Counted from the stretch's first letter, positions 34,809 to 44,064 are shown. The stretch: 64,000 nt of DNA from JAEUMD01 sp050250815 (GCA_050250815.1 JBFWNY010000014.1:25470-89469), one strand, 5' to 3'. Numbers and translations are program-made. Notes: generated from the sequence alone by a model not told the origin.

Positions 34809-37800
34809 ATGGCTGAGCAAGCCCTCAAGGCTGTCGCGCCCGACACGTTGTCGAAGGCCTTCGAGCACTCCATCACCTGGGAGGACGACATCTGGCGCGC
34901 CGACCCGGTCGACGTGGAGGAGGTGCACCAGAAGGCGCGGCGCAAGTTCTACGACCTGCTCGCCGAGATCACCGCCGGCCGGGGCGCGCGCGGCGCCAGT
35001 GCGCAGGCCCGCATACTGCTGTTCCACGGACAATCGGGCGCCGGCAAGACCCATCTCATCCGCGCGCTGCGCACCGGCGCGCATCGCAAAGGTAAGGCCT
35101 ACCTGGGCTATGCGCAGATGTCGCCCGACATCGCCAACTACGCCGACTACTATCTGCGCCGCCTCATTGCCTCGCTAGAACGGCCCTACGACCCCGACGA
35201 TGGCGGCGAAACGGGACTGGCCCGCCTCACGCGAGACCTACTGGCCGCCGCCGACATGGTCGCCGAGACGTCACTTGAGCCGCTGCGCGACGGCGCTCTT
35301 GACGAGCGTCAGCTTGCCCGGCTCGTGCACGAGCTTGCCGACGAGATCGTCGCCTCGCCGCGCTTCGCTGACGAATCGATCGACGTCAACGTGGTGCGGG
35401 CACTGCTCTATCTGGAGCGCCGCGACCCGCGTATCGAGCAGCGCGTGCGCCAGTACCTGCAATGCCGTCCGCTCAACGACATGAGCCGTGAGAGCGTCGC
35501 CGCTCTCGATCCCAACGTCGGCGATGGACGCGCATTCGACATCATCGAGAGCCTCGGCAGGCTGATGTGGACGGTCTCGGGCGCGGCGCTCGTCTTCTGC
35601 ATCGACCAGGTCGAGGACCTGCGCTTCTTCGACGACGCGGAGGAGCGGTTCCAGAAGGCCGTGCGCGATCTCATCCAGATTGCCAACCGCGTGCCCACCG
35701 CGATCGTCGTCATCTCCTGCCTCGACGACTTCTACGCCCAGGTACGCGAGCCGCTGGCGCAGTCCTACCGCGATCGTATCGAGAAGGCCGGCCCCGTCGC
35801 GCTGTACGAAAGCCGCACGGCGGACGAAGCGCGTCTCATCATCGCCAAGCGGCTGAGCCACGAGGCGCAGAACCGTACCGATGCCGTGGTCTACTCGGAC
35901 CCGGCCGCCTATTTCGGCCCGCAGTTCTTCGAGGAGTTCAGCGGACTTTCGACGCGGCGTCTGCTCGAACACGCGCAGAACCGCCTGCGCGCACACACCG
36001 ATGCCACCGACGAGGACAGCGCGCCCGCACGCCCAGCCGCGGCACAGGATCATGTACCCGGTACGCGCCCGGCCTTCATTTCGACGCTGGCCGCCGCCTT
36101 GGGGCTTGGCTTCGGGCCGCCGCAGCCGCGGCCGGCACCAATCCCGCTCATCGAGGTGGACTACCGCGACATGTGGGAGCGCTTCCATACGGCCTCGGAA
36201 GCGGAGATGCCGTCCGACGACAACGAGCTCATGGACGTGCTGACCTCGGCCATGAACCTTGCGGCCGCGGAGTGGGCGGGCGCCGTCGAGATCACCACCA
36301 AGCGCCTGGAGATCGCCGATGATCTGCCGGCGATCGACGTCTCGATCCGCCAGCGCAACGGCCTCGACACGCAGACCCGGGTATTTCTGTGCAACAGGAA
36401 AATCCAGGGCGGCGCGTTCAAGCGGCAGCTCGACACCGTGCTGACGTCGCTTGCCGGCCGCAGCGCCTTCATCCTGCGTGCCTCCGACTATCCCCCCAAT
36501 ACCAAGAGCCAGGCCGCGCAGGCGATGCGCAAGTTCCGCGAGTGCGGCGGCCGGGCCTTGTCGATCCCAATTGCCGAGTGGGAGCGCATGATGACCGTGC
36601 GCGAGTTCCACGCCTTCCACAGGAACGATCCGGGGTTCCCCAAGTGGTTCGCCGAAGCCAAGCTGCTGTCGCACCTGATCGCGGTGATCCAGTTGCTTCG
36701 CCTCGATCTGCTCGGCCGCACGATGCCGCGCGTCGTCGGAGGCACCAGCGAAGCGCGTGCCGCCACTGCCGGCCCGGAAACAGCTCCCGCCCAGAGCGGA
36801 ATTGAAGGCGAATCCGAAATCGTGCTAGAGCCGGTCGACGCGGACGGCCTGGGCGCACCCGTGCTGCCTGTCGACGGTGCCACAACTGCAATCGATCCGC
36901 CTGAGAACGACGATCTCCCGCTGTCGGTGATCCTCGACGAGAACGGCCGCGAGGGCTCCAGCATTCTCGCCGGACGGCAGATCGGCGGACGGGCGCGTCC
37001 CGTCACGCTCAATACCAGCGTTTTGAAACGGCATGCTGCGGTGCTGGGCGGCTCGGGCTCGGGCAAGACCACACTCGCCCTGTCGCTCATCGAGCAGCTT
37101 CTGCAGAAGGGCATCCCCGCGATCCTCATCGATCGCAAGGGCGACCTGTGCAGCTACGCAAATCCCGAGGTATGGCGCGCCGACGACGACGAAACGACCG
37201 AACGCGGCGCCGAGCGCGAAAAGCTCGCCGACGCCATCGACGTTGCCGTCTACACGCCCGGCCGCGCCTCCGGCCGTCCGATCTCCATTACGCTCTTGCC
37301 CAACGGTATCAACGAGCTGCCCGACCATGAGCAGCAGTTGCTCGCCAACCTGTCGGCGGCGGCGCTTGGCGACATGCTGCACCTCAAGAACTCGGCGACG
37401 CACCAGAAGCAGTCCGGCACGCTGTCGGTTGCTCTGCGCATCCTGGGGGCTCGCCACTCCCGCGAAGTGACGCTGGCCGATCTCATCAACCTGCTCGAGG
37501 ACGAGGACCCCGAGCTGTCCGACCTCACGCAGCGCATGGACCCCTCGGGCAAGCTGCGCCGCGATTTGGTCGCCCAGCTCGACAGCCTCAGGCATCGCAA
37601 CGCTGCGCTGTTCGAGATCGGCGGCGAGGCGCTGTCGATGGAGCGGTTCCTAGGCCTGGGTCCGTTCGCGCGCGATGGCCGCACGCGCCTCTCGATCATC
37701 TACACGGGCTTCCTCGGCGACAACGAGAACATCCTGTTCTGGGTGTCGCAGTTCCTTTCGGAGGCGTTGCGCTTCTGTCAGCGCAACCCGAACGACGACC

Positions 37801-38246
37801 TGCAGGCGGTCGTCATGTTCGACGAAGCGGACCTCTACATTCCAGCTAACGCCAAGCCAGCGACCGCCGAGCCGCTGCAGAGCCTATTGAAGCGCGCACG
37901 CTCCGCCGGGCTCGGCCTGCTGCTCGCCACCCAGTCACCCGGAGACCTCGACTACAAGAGCCGCGACCAGATCACGAGTTGGTTCATCGGCCGCGTGCGC
38001 GAAGACACCGCGCTCCGCAAGCTCAAGGCGGCCTTCCAGTCGGAGAGCGGATTGGAGCCCGCCGCGGTCCTGCCCCACCAGACGGTCGGCGAATTCCATC
38101 TGGTGCAGGAAGGGCTGGTGCGCGCCATCAAGGCACAGCGGTCGCTGATTCTTGCCGAGCAGGTGCCATTCGACCGCATCGAACAGCTTGCCGCCGAGAC
38201 GCGCGGCCAGGACGAGCGACAGCTGAAGCTGTTCGAACGCGACTGA
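34809..38246 (+). CDS. Dual NTPase: AAA/KAP-like domain fused to HerA/FtsK-like motor
   Basis: The 1145-residue protein contains two P-loop domains. The N-terminal one has Walker A GQSGAGKTH (74-82), Walker B LVFCIDQVED (261-270), a sensor VVISCLDD (300-307) and a sensor-II-like STRRLLEHAQNRL (381-393), resembling AAA+/KAP or ORC-like ATPases. A middle domain (about 446-640) without recognised motifs follows. The C-terminal domain has Walker A GGSGSGKTT (747-755), Walker B VVMFDEADLY (1001-1010), LLLATQSPGDLD (1037-1048) and an arginine-rich GRVRED, as in HerA/FtsK/VirB4 DNA pumps. I infer ATP-driven DNA or protein-complex remodelling. No named system with exactly this fusion comes to mind. 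Confidence 0.85.
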   Translation: MAEQALKAVAPDTLSKAFEHSITWEDDIWRADPVDVEEVHQKARRKFYDLLAEITAGRGARGASAQARILLFHGQSGAGKTHLIRALRTGAHRKGKAYLGYAQMSPDIANYADYYLRRLIASLERPYDPDDGGETGLARLTRDLLAAADMVAETSLEPLRDGALDERQLARLVHELADEIVASPRFADESIDVNVVRALLYLERRDPRIEQRVRQYLQCRPLNDMSRESVAALDPNVGDGRAFDIIESLGRLMWTVSGAALVFCIDQVEDLRFFDDAEERFQKAVRDLIQIANRVPTAIVVISCLDDFYAQVREPLAQSYRDRIEKAGPVALYESRTADEARLIIAKRLSHEAQNRTDAVVYSDPAAYFGPQFFEEFSGLSTRRLLEHAQNRLRAHTDATDEDSAPARPAAAQDHVPGTRPAFISTLAAALGLGFGPPQPRPAPIPLIEVDYRDMWERFHTASEAEMPSDDNELMDVLTSAMNLAAAEWAGAVEITTKRLEIADDLPAIDVSIRQRNGLDTQTRVFLCNRKIQGGAFKRQLDTVLTSLAGRSAFILRASDYPPNTKSQAAQAMRKFRECGGRALSIPIAEWERMMTVREFHAFHRNDPGFPKWFAEAKLLSHLIAVIQLLRLDLLGRTMPRVVGGTSEARAATAGPETAPAQSGIEGESEIVLEPVDADGLGAPVLPVDGATTAIDPPENDDLPLSVILDENGREGSSILAGRQIGGRARPVTLNTSVLKRHAAVLGGSGSGKTTLALSLIEQLLQKGIPAILIDRKGDLCSYANPEVWRADDDETTERGAEREKLADAIDVAVYTPGRASGRPISITLLPNGINELPDHEQQLLANLSAAALGDMLHLKNSATHQKQSGTLSVALRILGARHSREVTLADLINLLEDEDPELSDLTQRMDPSGKLRRDLVAQLDSLRHRNAALFEIGGEALSMERFLGLGPFARDGRTRLSIIYTGFLGDNENILFWVSQFLSEALRFCQRNPNDDLQAVVMFDEADLYIPANAKPATAEPLQSLLKRARSAGLGLLLATQSPGDLDYKSRDQITSWFIGRVREDTALRKLKAAFQSESGLEPAAVLPHQTVGEFHLVQEGLVRAIKAQRSLILAEQVPFDRIEQLAAETRGQDERQLKLFERD

Positions 38247-38267
38247 CACGCGGCGGCGGAAGGCTCG

Positions 38268-39434
38268 TTAGATCGCCGTCTCTGCCCAATCGGCGAGCCG
38301 CGTCAGGAAGCCCGAGCAGCGGTCGAGTTCATGGGTGGCGATGAATTCGTTGGCCGTATGCGCCTGCGCGATGTCACCGGGGCCGCAGACCACGGCGGCC
38401 GGTCCCTTGTCCTGAAACAGCCCCGCCTCGGTCGCATAGGAGACGGCGTGCGTTTCGTTTTGCTGCGCGAGCTGGAGTGCCAGCGCCACCGCGCCCGAGC
38501 CGGGCAAGGCTGCAAACGGCGGCACCTTGTTGACGAGTTCGATCTCGACATCGGCCCTTGGAAACACATGACGCATTTCCGGCAAGCACGTGTGTTCCAC
38601 GAACGCGCGCAGCCGTCGCTCGATTGCCGCGACGTCGAGGCCCGGTAACGCACGCACCTCAAAGCCCAGCAGGCATGAGACCGGCACGATATTGGCGGCC
38701 GTGCCTCCTTCGATCTCGGTCACCTGGAGCGTGGCATAGGGCGGATCGAACCGGTCATCCACCGGCTGCGCCTTCAGCTCCGCCTCGATGTGCTGCAGTT
38801 CGCCAATGATGCGCGCTGCGTAATGGATGGCGTTGACGCCGAGCGGTGCCATGCTGGAGTGCGCTGCCAGTCCGCCGACGCGCACGCGCCAGCGCACCGG
38901 CCCCTTGTGCGCATCGACGACCGCCATACCGGTCGGCTCGCCCACCACGATGAGATCGGGCAGCGGCAAGCTGCGGCCCAGTTCTCCGATCATCGGCCGC
39001 ACGCCCACACAGCCTATCTCCTCGTCGTAGGAAAAGGCGATGTGGATCGGCTTTCTGAGCGCCCGGCGCTTGAAGTCCGGCACCGCCGCCAGCACGCAGG
39101 CGAGGAAGCCTTTCATGTCGGTGGTGCCGCGCCCGTAGAGTTTGCCATCGCGCTCGGTGAGCACGAACGGATCGGTGCGCCAGTCCTGCGGATTGACCGG
39201 CACGACATCGGTATGCCCCGACAGCGCGACGCCGCCGCCTCGGGACGGTCCAATGGTGGCGAACAGGCTCGCCTTGGCACTGTCGGCCGTCGGCACGAGA
39301 TGGCTCGCGATGCCGTGCTGGGCAAGGTAGTCCTCGACGAAACGCACGAGCGCCATGTTGCTCTTGTGGCTCGTCGTATCGAAGGCGACGAGCCGGGCGA
39401 GCAGTTCCTTGGTGCTGTAGGTCGGACCGTGCAT
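38268..39434 (-). CDS. argE: Acetylornithine deacetylase
   Basis: The 388-residue M20-family metallohydrolase removes acetate from N-acetylornithine in arginine synthesis. Motifs: SGHTDVVP with metal His and catalytic Asp, GRGTTDMKGF, SYDEEIGCVG with the catalytic Glu pair, EPTGMAVVDAHKG and a C-terminal HTANEF metal site. The TDMKGFLA and EPTGM patterns favour ArgE over DapE, which is present separately in this window. It is convergent with the dual-NTPase gene, 21 bp apart, and lies downstream of apaG on the same strand. Confidence 0.9.
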   Translation of the reverse strand: MHGPTYSTKELLARLVAFDTTSHKSNMALVRFVEDYLAQHGIASHLVPTADSAKASLFATIGPSRGGGVALSGHTDVVPVNPQDWRTDPFVLTERDGKLYGRGTTDMKGFLACVLAAVPDFKRRALRKPIHIAFSYDEEIGCVGVRPMIGELGRSLPLPDLIVVGEPTGMAVVDAHKGPVRWRVRVGGLAAHSSMAPLGVNAIHYAARIIGELQHIEAELKAQPVDDRFDPPYATLQVTEIEGGTAANIVPVSCLLGFEVRALPGLDVAAIERRLRAFVEHTCLPEMRHVFPRADVEIELVNKVPPFAALPGSGAVALALQLAQQNETHAVSYATEAGLFQDKGPAAVVCGPGDIAQAHTANEFIATHELDRCSGFLTRLADWAETAI

Positions 39435-39513
39435 CGTCGTGGGGCTCTCGGATCGGCGCTCGCGTTATCTCTTGGGACTTGCTGCCAGAGTTCGGCGATC
39501 CGGCGAATAATGT

Positions 39514-39906
39514 TCAGTTGAGACTGCGCTTCGTGAATGGACTGTCGAGCGAAAAGGCCGGGATCTGGATGTCGAACATTTCGCCGCCCTCGCCCATCAT
39601 CTGGTAGCTGCCGACCATGATTCCTGACGGCGTATCGAGCGGGCAGCCCGAGGTGTAGCTGAACGACTGGCCCGGAGCGATGGCCGGCGTCTGTCCGACG
39701 ACGCCCGGTCCGCGCACCTCCTGGGTCATTCCGCTGGCGTTGGTAATCCGCCAGATGCGCGACTTGAGCTGCACGGTCGCGTCGCTCTCGTTCGAGATGG
39801 TGACGGTGTAGACCCAGAAGAAATGACTCTCCTCGGGCGCCGACTGGTCCTCCACATACTGCGGCTCGACGCGGACGCGGATACTTCGCGTTACGGCTTC
39901 ATACAT
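39514..39906 (-). CDS. apaG: ApaG protein
   Basis: From ATG 39906 the product has 130 residues, the usual ApaG length. It shows TRSIRVRVEPQYVEDQS at the start, FFWVYTVTISNESD, LKSRIWRITNASG, VRGPGVVGQTPAIAPGQSF, YTSGCPLDTPSGIMVGSYQM and IPAFSLDSP. This is the full immunoglobulin-like ApaG fold, linked to cobalt/magnesium phenotypes. A longer frame to 39975 is open but has no family similarity. It lies between argE and metZ. Confidence 0.93.
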   Translation of the reverse strand: MYEAVTRSIRVRVEPQYVEDQSAPEESHFFWVYTVTISNESDATVQLKSRIWRITNASGMTQEVRGPGVVGQTPAIAPGQSFSYTSGCPLDTPSGIMVGSYQMMGEGGEMFDIQIPAFSLDSPFTKRSLN

Positions 39907-40107
39907 AATCACGGCACTTTCAGGCTTGGCGTCGCGCTCGAATGTCGATGGGCTCGGCAGCAGGCGCCGGGGCATGCATGCTCCGCGCGGCGCCCGGGAC
40001 CGGCCCTCCCGCGGTCCCAGCGGGGGCGGAGTGTAGAGCCGCCCGCCCGCCGGTCAATACCACGTGAAGGCAACACCACGTGAAGGCAACCCGCTCGGAT
40101 CGCGGCC

Positions 40108-41325
40108 TCAGGCGAAGGCGCGTGCAAGTGCCCCGTCGAGGTCGGCGATGAGGTCGTCGGCCGCTTCCAGCCCGACCGACAGGCGCACCATGCCCTCGCC
40201 GATGCCCAGCTCGGCCCGTGCCTCCGGCTTCAGCCGCTGGTGCGTCGTCGTGGCCGGATGGGTCACCAGGCTCTTGGCGTCACCCAGGTTGTTGGAGATG
40301 CGAGCGATCTTCAGCGCATTGAGAAAACCGAATGCCTGCGCCTTTGCACCTTCGATGTCGAAGGTCACGATCTGGCCGCCACCGGTCATCTGCTTTACTA
40401 CGATGGCATGCTGCGGATGATCGGCACGGCCGGGATAGAGCACACGTGTTATGCGGGGATGCCCGGCAAGAAAATCGGCGATACGGGCGGCGGTGTCGCA
40501 CTGCGCCTTGACGCGCACGGGCAGCGTCTCGAGGCCCTTGAGCATGACCCAGGCGTTGAATGGGCTCATCGCCGGACCGGTCTGCCGCAGGAAATCGTGC
40601 AGGTGATCCTTGACGAACTGGCTCGACGCCAGCACGAGGCCGCCCAGGCAGCGCCCCTGCCCGTCGATATGCTTGGTGGCCGAGTAGACCACCACGTCCG
40701 CTCCAAGCTCCAAGGGCCGCTGCAGCAACGGCGTCGCGAACACGTTGTCAACGATAACGATGGCGCCGGCCGCATGCGCGATCTTGGAAACCTCGGCGAT
40801 ATCGACGACTTCCAGCGTCGGATTGGCCGGGGTCTCGAAGAAGAAGGCCTTGGTATTGGGCCTGACTGCCGCCTTCCATGCCGACAGATCGCGCCCATCG
40901 ACCAGGGTGCATGCGATTCCGAAGCGCGGGCAAAGATCCTCGACGATATAGCGGCAGGAGCCGAACAGGGCGCGCGCGGAGACGATGTGGTCGCCGGCGT
41001 TGAGCTTCGACAGGATGGCGGCGGTCACCGCAGCCATGCCGGAGCCGGTGGCGCGTGCTTCCTCAGCCCCTTCCAGCAGCCGGATGCGCTCCTCCAGCAT
41101 GGAAACGGTCGGATTGGCGAAACGGGAATACTGGTAGCCCGGATCCTCGTTCTTGAAGCGCGCCTCGGCCTGTTCAGCCGACTTGTAGACGAAGCCCTGG
41201 GTGAGGAACATCGCTTCGGAAGTCTCGCCGAACTGCGAGCGCAGAACGCCGCCGTGCACGAGCCTCGTCTCGGCCGACCAACTGGCCGGATCGTCGGTGA
41301 TGTGGCGCTTGTCCTGCTCGCCCAT
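40108..41325 (-). CDS. metZ: O-succinylhomoserine sulfhydrylase
   Basis: The 405-residue PLP enzyme of the Cys/Met metabolism family makes homocysteine from O-succinylhomoserine and sulfide. It contains SRFANPTVSMLEERI, LEGAEEARATGSGMAA, ETPANPTLEVVDI, the lysine-bearing SATKHIDGQGRCLGG and THPATTTHQRL. The start at ATG 41325 follows GGGAG. A SAM-II riboswitch and a terminator lie in its leader, which fits a methionine-synthesis gene and supports MetZ over a gamma-lyase. It is transcribed divergently from dcd. Confidence 0.92.
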   Translation of the reverse strand: MGEQDKRHITDDPASWSAETRLVHGGVLRSQFGETSEAMFLTQGFVYKSAEQAEARFKNEDPGYQYSRFANPTVSMLEERIRLLEGAEEARATGSGMAAVTAAILSKLNAGDHIVSARALFGSCRYIVEDLCPRFGIACTLVDGRDLSAWKAAVRPNTKAFFFETPANPTLEVVDIAEVSKIAHAAGAIVIVDNVFATPLLQRPLELGADVVVYSATKHIDGQGRCLGGLVLASSQFVKDHLHDFLRQTGPAMSPFNAWVMLKGLETLPVRVKAQCDTAARIADFLAGHPRITRVLYPGRADHPQHAIVVKQMTGGGQIVTFDIEGAKAQAFGFLNALKIARISNNLGDAKSLVTHPATTTHQRLKPEARAELGIGEGMVRLSVGLEAADDLIADLDGALARAFA

Positions 41326-41387
41326 GCGCGGCGGCTCCCTTATTGATCCGGTCGGTCCGACCGGCTGCGCCACGGCGATGGCGCAAG

Positions 41388-41421
41388 AAAAAACCCGGCT
41401 CCCGACTGTCCCGGCTGCCGG
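41388..41421 (-). terminator. Intrinsic terminator in the metZ leader
   Basis: On the minus strand CCGGC-(loop)-GCCGG extends into GGGTTTTTT (six T, 41393-41388). An upstream AACCCGG at 41453-41459 can pair with CCGGGTT, so two alternative structures exist between riboswitch and start codon. Confidence 0.6.
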
Positions 41422-41468
41422 ATGACCGGCGCACGGGGACCGTTGGGTGGTCCGGGTTCGCACGGCCC

Positions 41469-41519
41469 TTTAGCGAGTTGTTTTACGTGGCTGCAAGCCG
41501 GCCGGCCAAATCGCCACGA
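41469..41519 (-). ncRNA. SAM-II riboswitch
   Basis: The minus strand reads CGTGGCGATTTGG, then CCGGCTTGCAGCCACG, TAAAACAACTC and GCTAAA. This matches the SAM-II (metA) consensus: P1 from CGTGG/CCACG, the UUGCAGC core and the downstream GCUAAA that closes the pseudoknot. It lies 144 nt upstream of metZ, where SAM binding would turn expression off. Confidence 0.9.
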
Positions 41520-41534
41520 CGATGACCCGGGGAT

Positions 41535-41575
41535 TAGCCCCTGGCGCCCCTTGGCGTCAAGGGGACCATGGGCTA
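41535..41575 (+). promoter_or_regulatory. Nested hairpin in the dcd leader
   Basis: TAGCCC (41535) pairs with GGGCTA (41570-41575) around an inner perfect stem CCCCTTG-GCGT-CAAGGGG (41547-41564). It ends 24 nt before the dcd start codon and could influence its translation or end a short divergent transcript. Confidence 0.4.
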
Positions 41576-41599
41576 GAGCGGGCCGTGGAGGACGCGAGG

Positions 41600-42754
41600 A
41601 TGAGCAAGGCTCGTGGCGACCAGCGCACCGCACGCAAGCAGCGCCCCAAAGCAGCGGGCGGCAGCGTGGCGCGTGAGGGCATCCTGCCTTCGCAGGCGAT
41701 CCGCCTGCTCGCCTCGGCCGGCGGCATCGAGCCAGCCGAGCAGTTCGGCGCCCGGCAGGTCCAGCCGGCGAGCCTCGACCTTCGGTTGGGCGATGTCGCC
41801 TACCGCGTACGCGCAAGTTTCCTGCCCGGTCCCCGCGACACGGTTGCCGGGCGGCTCGAGGAACTGGTGCTGCACACGATACCGCTCGCCGACGGAGCGG
41901 TCCTCGAAACAGGCTGCGTCTACGTCGTACCGCTGCTCGAACGGCTGGCGCTGCCCGCCGGACTGTCTGCCGCCGCCAATCCAAAAAGCTCAACCGGCCG
42001 CCTCGACGTCTTCACGCGCGTCATCGCCGACGGGGTCAGCTCCTTCGACACGATCCCGGACGGCTACCACGGTCCGCTCTTCGCCGAGATCTGTCCGCAG
42101 ACCTTCCCCGTCGTCGTTAGGCGCGGCTCCGCCCTGTCACAGCTCCGCTTCCGCGCCGGTCTGCCCGCACTGAGCGACGCTCAGCTGACGCGGCTGCATG
42201 AGACCGACACGCTCGTCTCGGGGGGCGCCGCCGCCGACATCAGCGGCGGCATTGCACTGTCGGTCGATCTGGTGGGAGACGCACAGGGCCTTATCGGCTA
42301 CCGCGCCAAGCGCCACACCGGCGTCGTCGACGTCGACGCGCCGGGCTCGTGCGCCGTCCTCGACTACTGGGAGCCGATCCGCCGGCATGGCCGCGGGCGG
42401 AATCTCATTCTCGATCCGGACCAGTTCTACATCCTGGCATCCAAGGAATGGGTGCACGTGCCGCCCCTGTACGCCGCCGAGATGGTGCCATTCAACCCGC
42501 TCGTCGGTGAATTCCGCGTGCACTACGCCGGCTTCATGGACCCGGGCTTCGGCCACGCTCCGGCAGGCGGCAGCGGCGCACGCGTCGTGCTCGAGGTGAG
42601 AAGCCACAAAGTGCCATTCATTCTTGAAGACGGACAGATCATCGGTCGCCTCATCTACGAGCGGATGCAGGACGAGCCCGAGGTGCTCTACGGCACGGAC
42701 CTGGGATCGAACTACCAGGCCCAGGGCCTGAAGCTGTCGAAGCACTTCCGCTAA
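41600..42754 (+). CDS. dcd: dCTP deaminase, two-domain form
   Basis: The 384-residue protein makes dUTP from dCTP for dTMP synthesis. Its first half has QPASLDLRLGDVAYRV, NPKSSTGRLDVFTRVI (nucleotide-binding SSxGR motif), FDTIPDGYHGPLFAEI and GSALSQLRFR. The second half contains a degenerate repeat (PDQFYILASKEWVHVP, NPLVGEFRVHYAGFMDPGFGH). Typical bacterial Dcd is about 190 residues; long, duplicated forms occur in Hyphomicrobiales. ATG 41600 has GGAGGACGCGAGG upstream. Confidence 0.88.
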   Translation: MSKARGDQRTARKQRPKAAGGSVAREGILPSQAIRLLASAGGIEPAEQFGARQVQPASLDLRLGDVAYRVRASFLPGPRDTVAGRLEELVLHTIPLADGAVLETGCVYVVPLLERLALPAGLSAAANPKSSTGRLDVFTRVIADGVSSFDTIPDGYHGPLFAEICPQTFPVVVRRGSALSQLRFRAGLPALSDAQLTRLHETDTLVSGGAAADISGGIALSVDLVGDAQGLIGYRAKRHTGVVDVDAPGSCAVLDYWEPIRRHGRGRNLILDPDQFYILASKEWVHVPPLYAAEMVPFNPLVGEFRVHYAGFMDPGFGHAPAGGSGARVVLEVRSHKVPFILEDGQIIGRLIYERMQDEPEVLYGTDLGSNYQAQGLKLSKHFR

Positions 42755-42784
42755 GCGATATCCTGCCCGTTGGTCGGCGCCGCC

Positions 42785-43531
42785 TCAGATCTGCGGCAGA
42801 CGCGCGAAGCCCTTGCCGACGATCGGCCCCGTCGGCTTGCCCGTCGGTGAGCCGCCGTCGGGCTCGATTGTGATCTCGTAGAGCTGATTGAGCTTGGGTT
42901 CTGGCAGAGGCGGGCCGTCAAGCACCGCCGCCGTCGGCTGTTCGAGCAGGCCCATCGAGACCGGACCAGTGGCCGGATCGGGCAGCGTCCACACCTGCAG
43001 CGTCTTTCCAGCCGGCACATCGATGCGGCCGAGCGGCACCACGCGAATGCGATGACCGGGGAAGGCTTCCACCAGCGACACGGGCTGTGCCTGCGCGTCG
43101 AGCAATACGACGATCAGTCGCGGCGCCTCCGGCTTGCGCAACGAAACCGCCAGTGCCACCGTCACAACGCCGGCGAGGCTCGCCGCTGCTGCGCCCTGCC
43201 AGAATGCGCGCCTCGAGACATTGGCGTCGGTCCGCGGCGCCGTCCCTCCCGCCTTCGGCCGAAACGGCAGCACGCCGGCGCCGTCTTCGCGCTTCGCCGC
43301 ACCGGTTGCAGCATCGATGCGCCTCCACAGGTCGGGCGGAACCTCGCGCTCGGGTGCGGCATGATCGAGTTCTGCGATCATGTCGAGCATGCGTGCCACG
43401 GCCGCCTTCAGTTCGGGCCGTGCGTCGAGCACGGCTTCGAACTGGGCGGCATCGTCCGCTGAAAGCTGCCCCATGACGTACTCGTCGGCGAGGCGGTCCA
43501 GCTCACTCTGAGGCAGTGACGGCGTGATCAT
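42785..43531 (-). CDS. Membrane anti-sigma factor (RskA-like)
   Basis: The 248-residue protein has an N-terminal sigma-binding helical domain (LDRLADEYVMGQLSADDAAQFEAVL), one transmembrane helix at about 111-131 (QGAAAASLAGVVTVALAVSL) and a C-terminal extracytoplasmic domain (LIVVLLDAQAQPVSL, GKTLQVWTLPD) as in anti-sigma-K proteins. The start overlaps the ECF sigma gene stop by 4 nt (ATGA), the classic arrangement. I infer that it holds the sigma factor inactive until an envelope signal triggers proteolysis. Confidence 0.87.
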   Translation of the reverse strand: MITPSLPQSELDRLADEYVMGQLSADDAAQFEAVLDARPELKAAVARMLDMIAELDHAAPEREVPPDLWRRIDAATGAAKREDGAGVLPFRPKAGGTAPRTDANVSRRAFWQGAAAASLAGVVTVALAVSLRKPEAPRLIVVLLDAQAQPVSLVEAFPGHRIRVVPLGRIDVPAGKTLQVWTLPDPATGPVSMGLLEQPTAAVLDGPPLPEPKLNQLYEITIEPDGGSPTGKPTGPIVGKGFARLPQI

Positions 43532-44064
43532 GCCATGCACTCCTTGAGCAGGTTGAGGCCGCGGCGCACCCACGACTTGGCTGTACCGACCGGCACGCCG
43601 AGCCTGCCGGCGATTTCGCCATGCGAGTAGCCCGCGACATAGGACAGGACCACACACTCGCGCTTCTCGGTCGGCAACGCCTCCAGACAAGCGCGCAGAC
43701 GGCTGTCGCGATCCAGCCGTTCGATGGGGTCGTCGGCCGCTCCTTCCGACTCGCGAAAAGCGTCGAGTGCGTCGGCATCGGCCAGATCCTCGCGTGCGCC
43801 GTCGCGGATCACGTTGAGCGCGCGGTGGCGGACGATGGTGTAGATCCATGCCCGCCCCGAGCCCAGGCTCGCGTCGAAGGTGGCAGCCTTTTGCCAGATC
43901 TGGACGAAGGCATCCTGCACCACCTCCTCCGCCAGATCGCGCCGGCGGACGATGCGCTGTGCGACGCCCAGCATGCGTCCCGCCTCCGCCTCGAACAGAG
44001 ACTTGAGGGCCTGCTTATTGCCTGAAGCGCATTGCGCGAGAACGGAGGCGAAATCGATCGTCAT
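43528..44064 (-). CDS. ECF sigma factor (SigK-like)
   Basis: The 178-residue protein has sigma region 2 (LFEAEAGRMLGVAQRIVRRR then EEVVQDAFVQIWQKAATFD) and region 4 (LPTEKRECVVLSYVAGYSHGEIAGRLGVPVGTAKSWVRRGL, a helix-turn-helix), with no regions 1 or 3. ATG 44064 is chosen over upstream in-frame codons since it matches the length of the family. It directs RNA polymerase to stress or envelope genes and is paired with the anti-sigma gene downstream. The divergent DUF4394 gene may be a target. Confidence 0.9.
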   Translation of the reverse strand: MTIDFASVLAQCASGNKQALKSLFEAEAGRMLGVAQRIVRRRDLAEEVVQDAFVQIWQKAATFDASLGSGRAWIYTIVRHRALNVIRDGAREDLADADALDAFRESEGAADDPIERLDRDSRLRACLEALPTEKRECVVLSYVAGYSHGEIAGRLGVPVGTAKSWVRRGLNLLKECMA

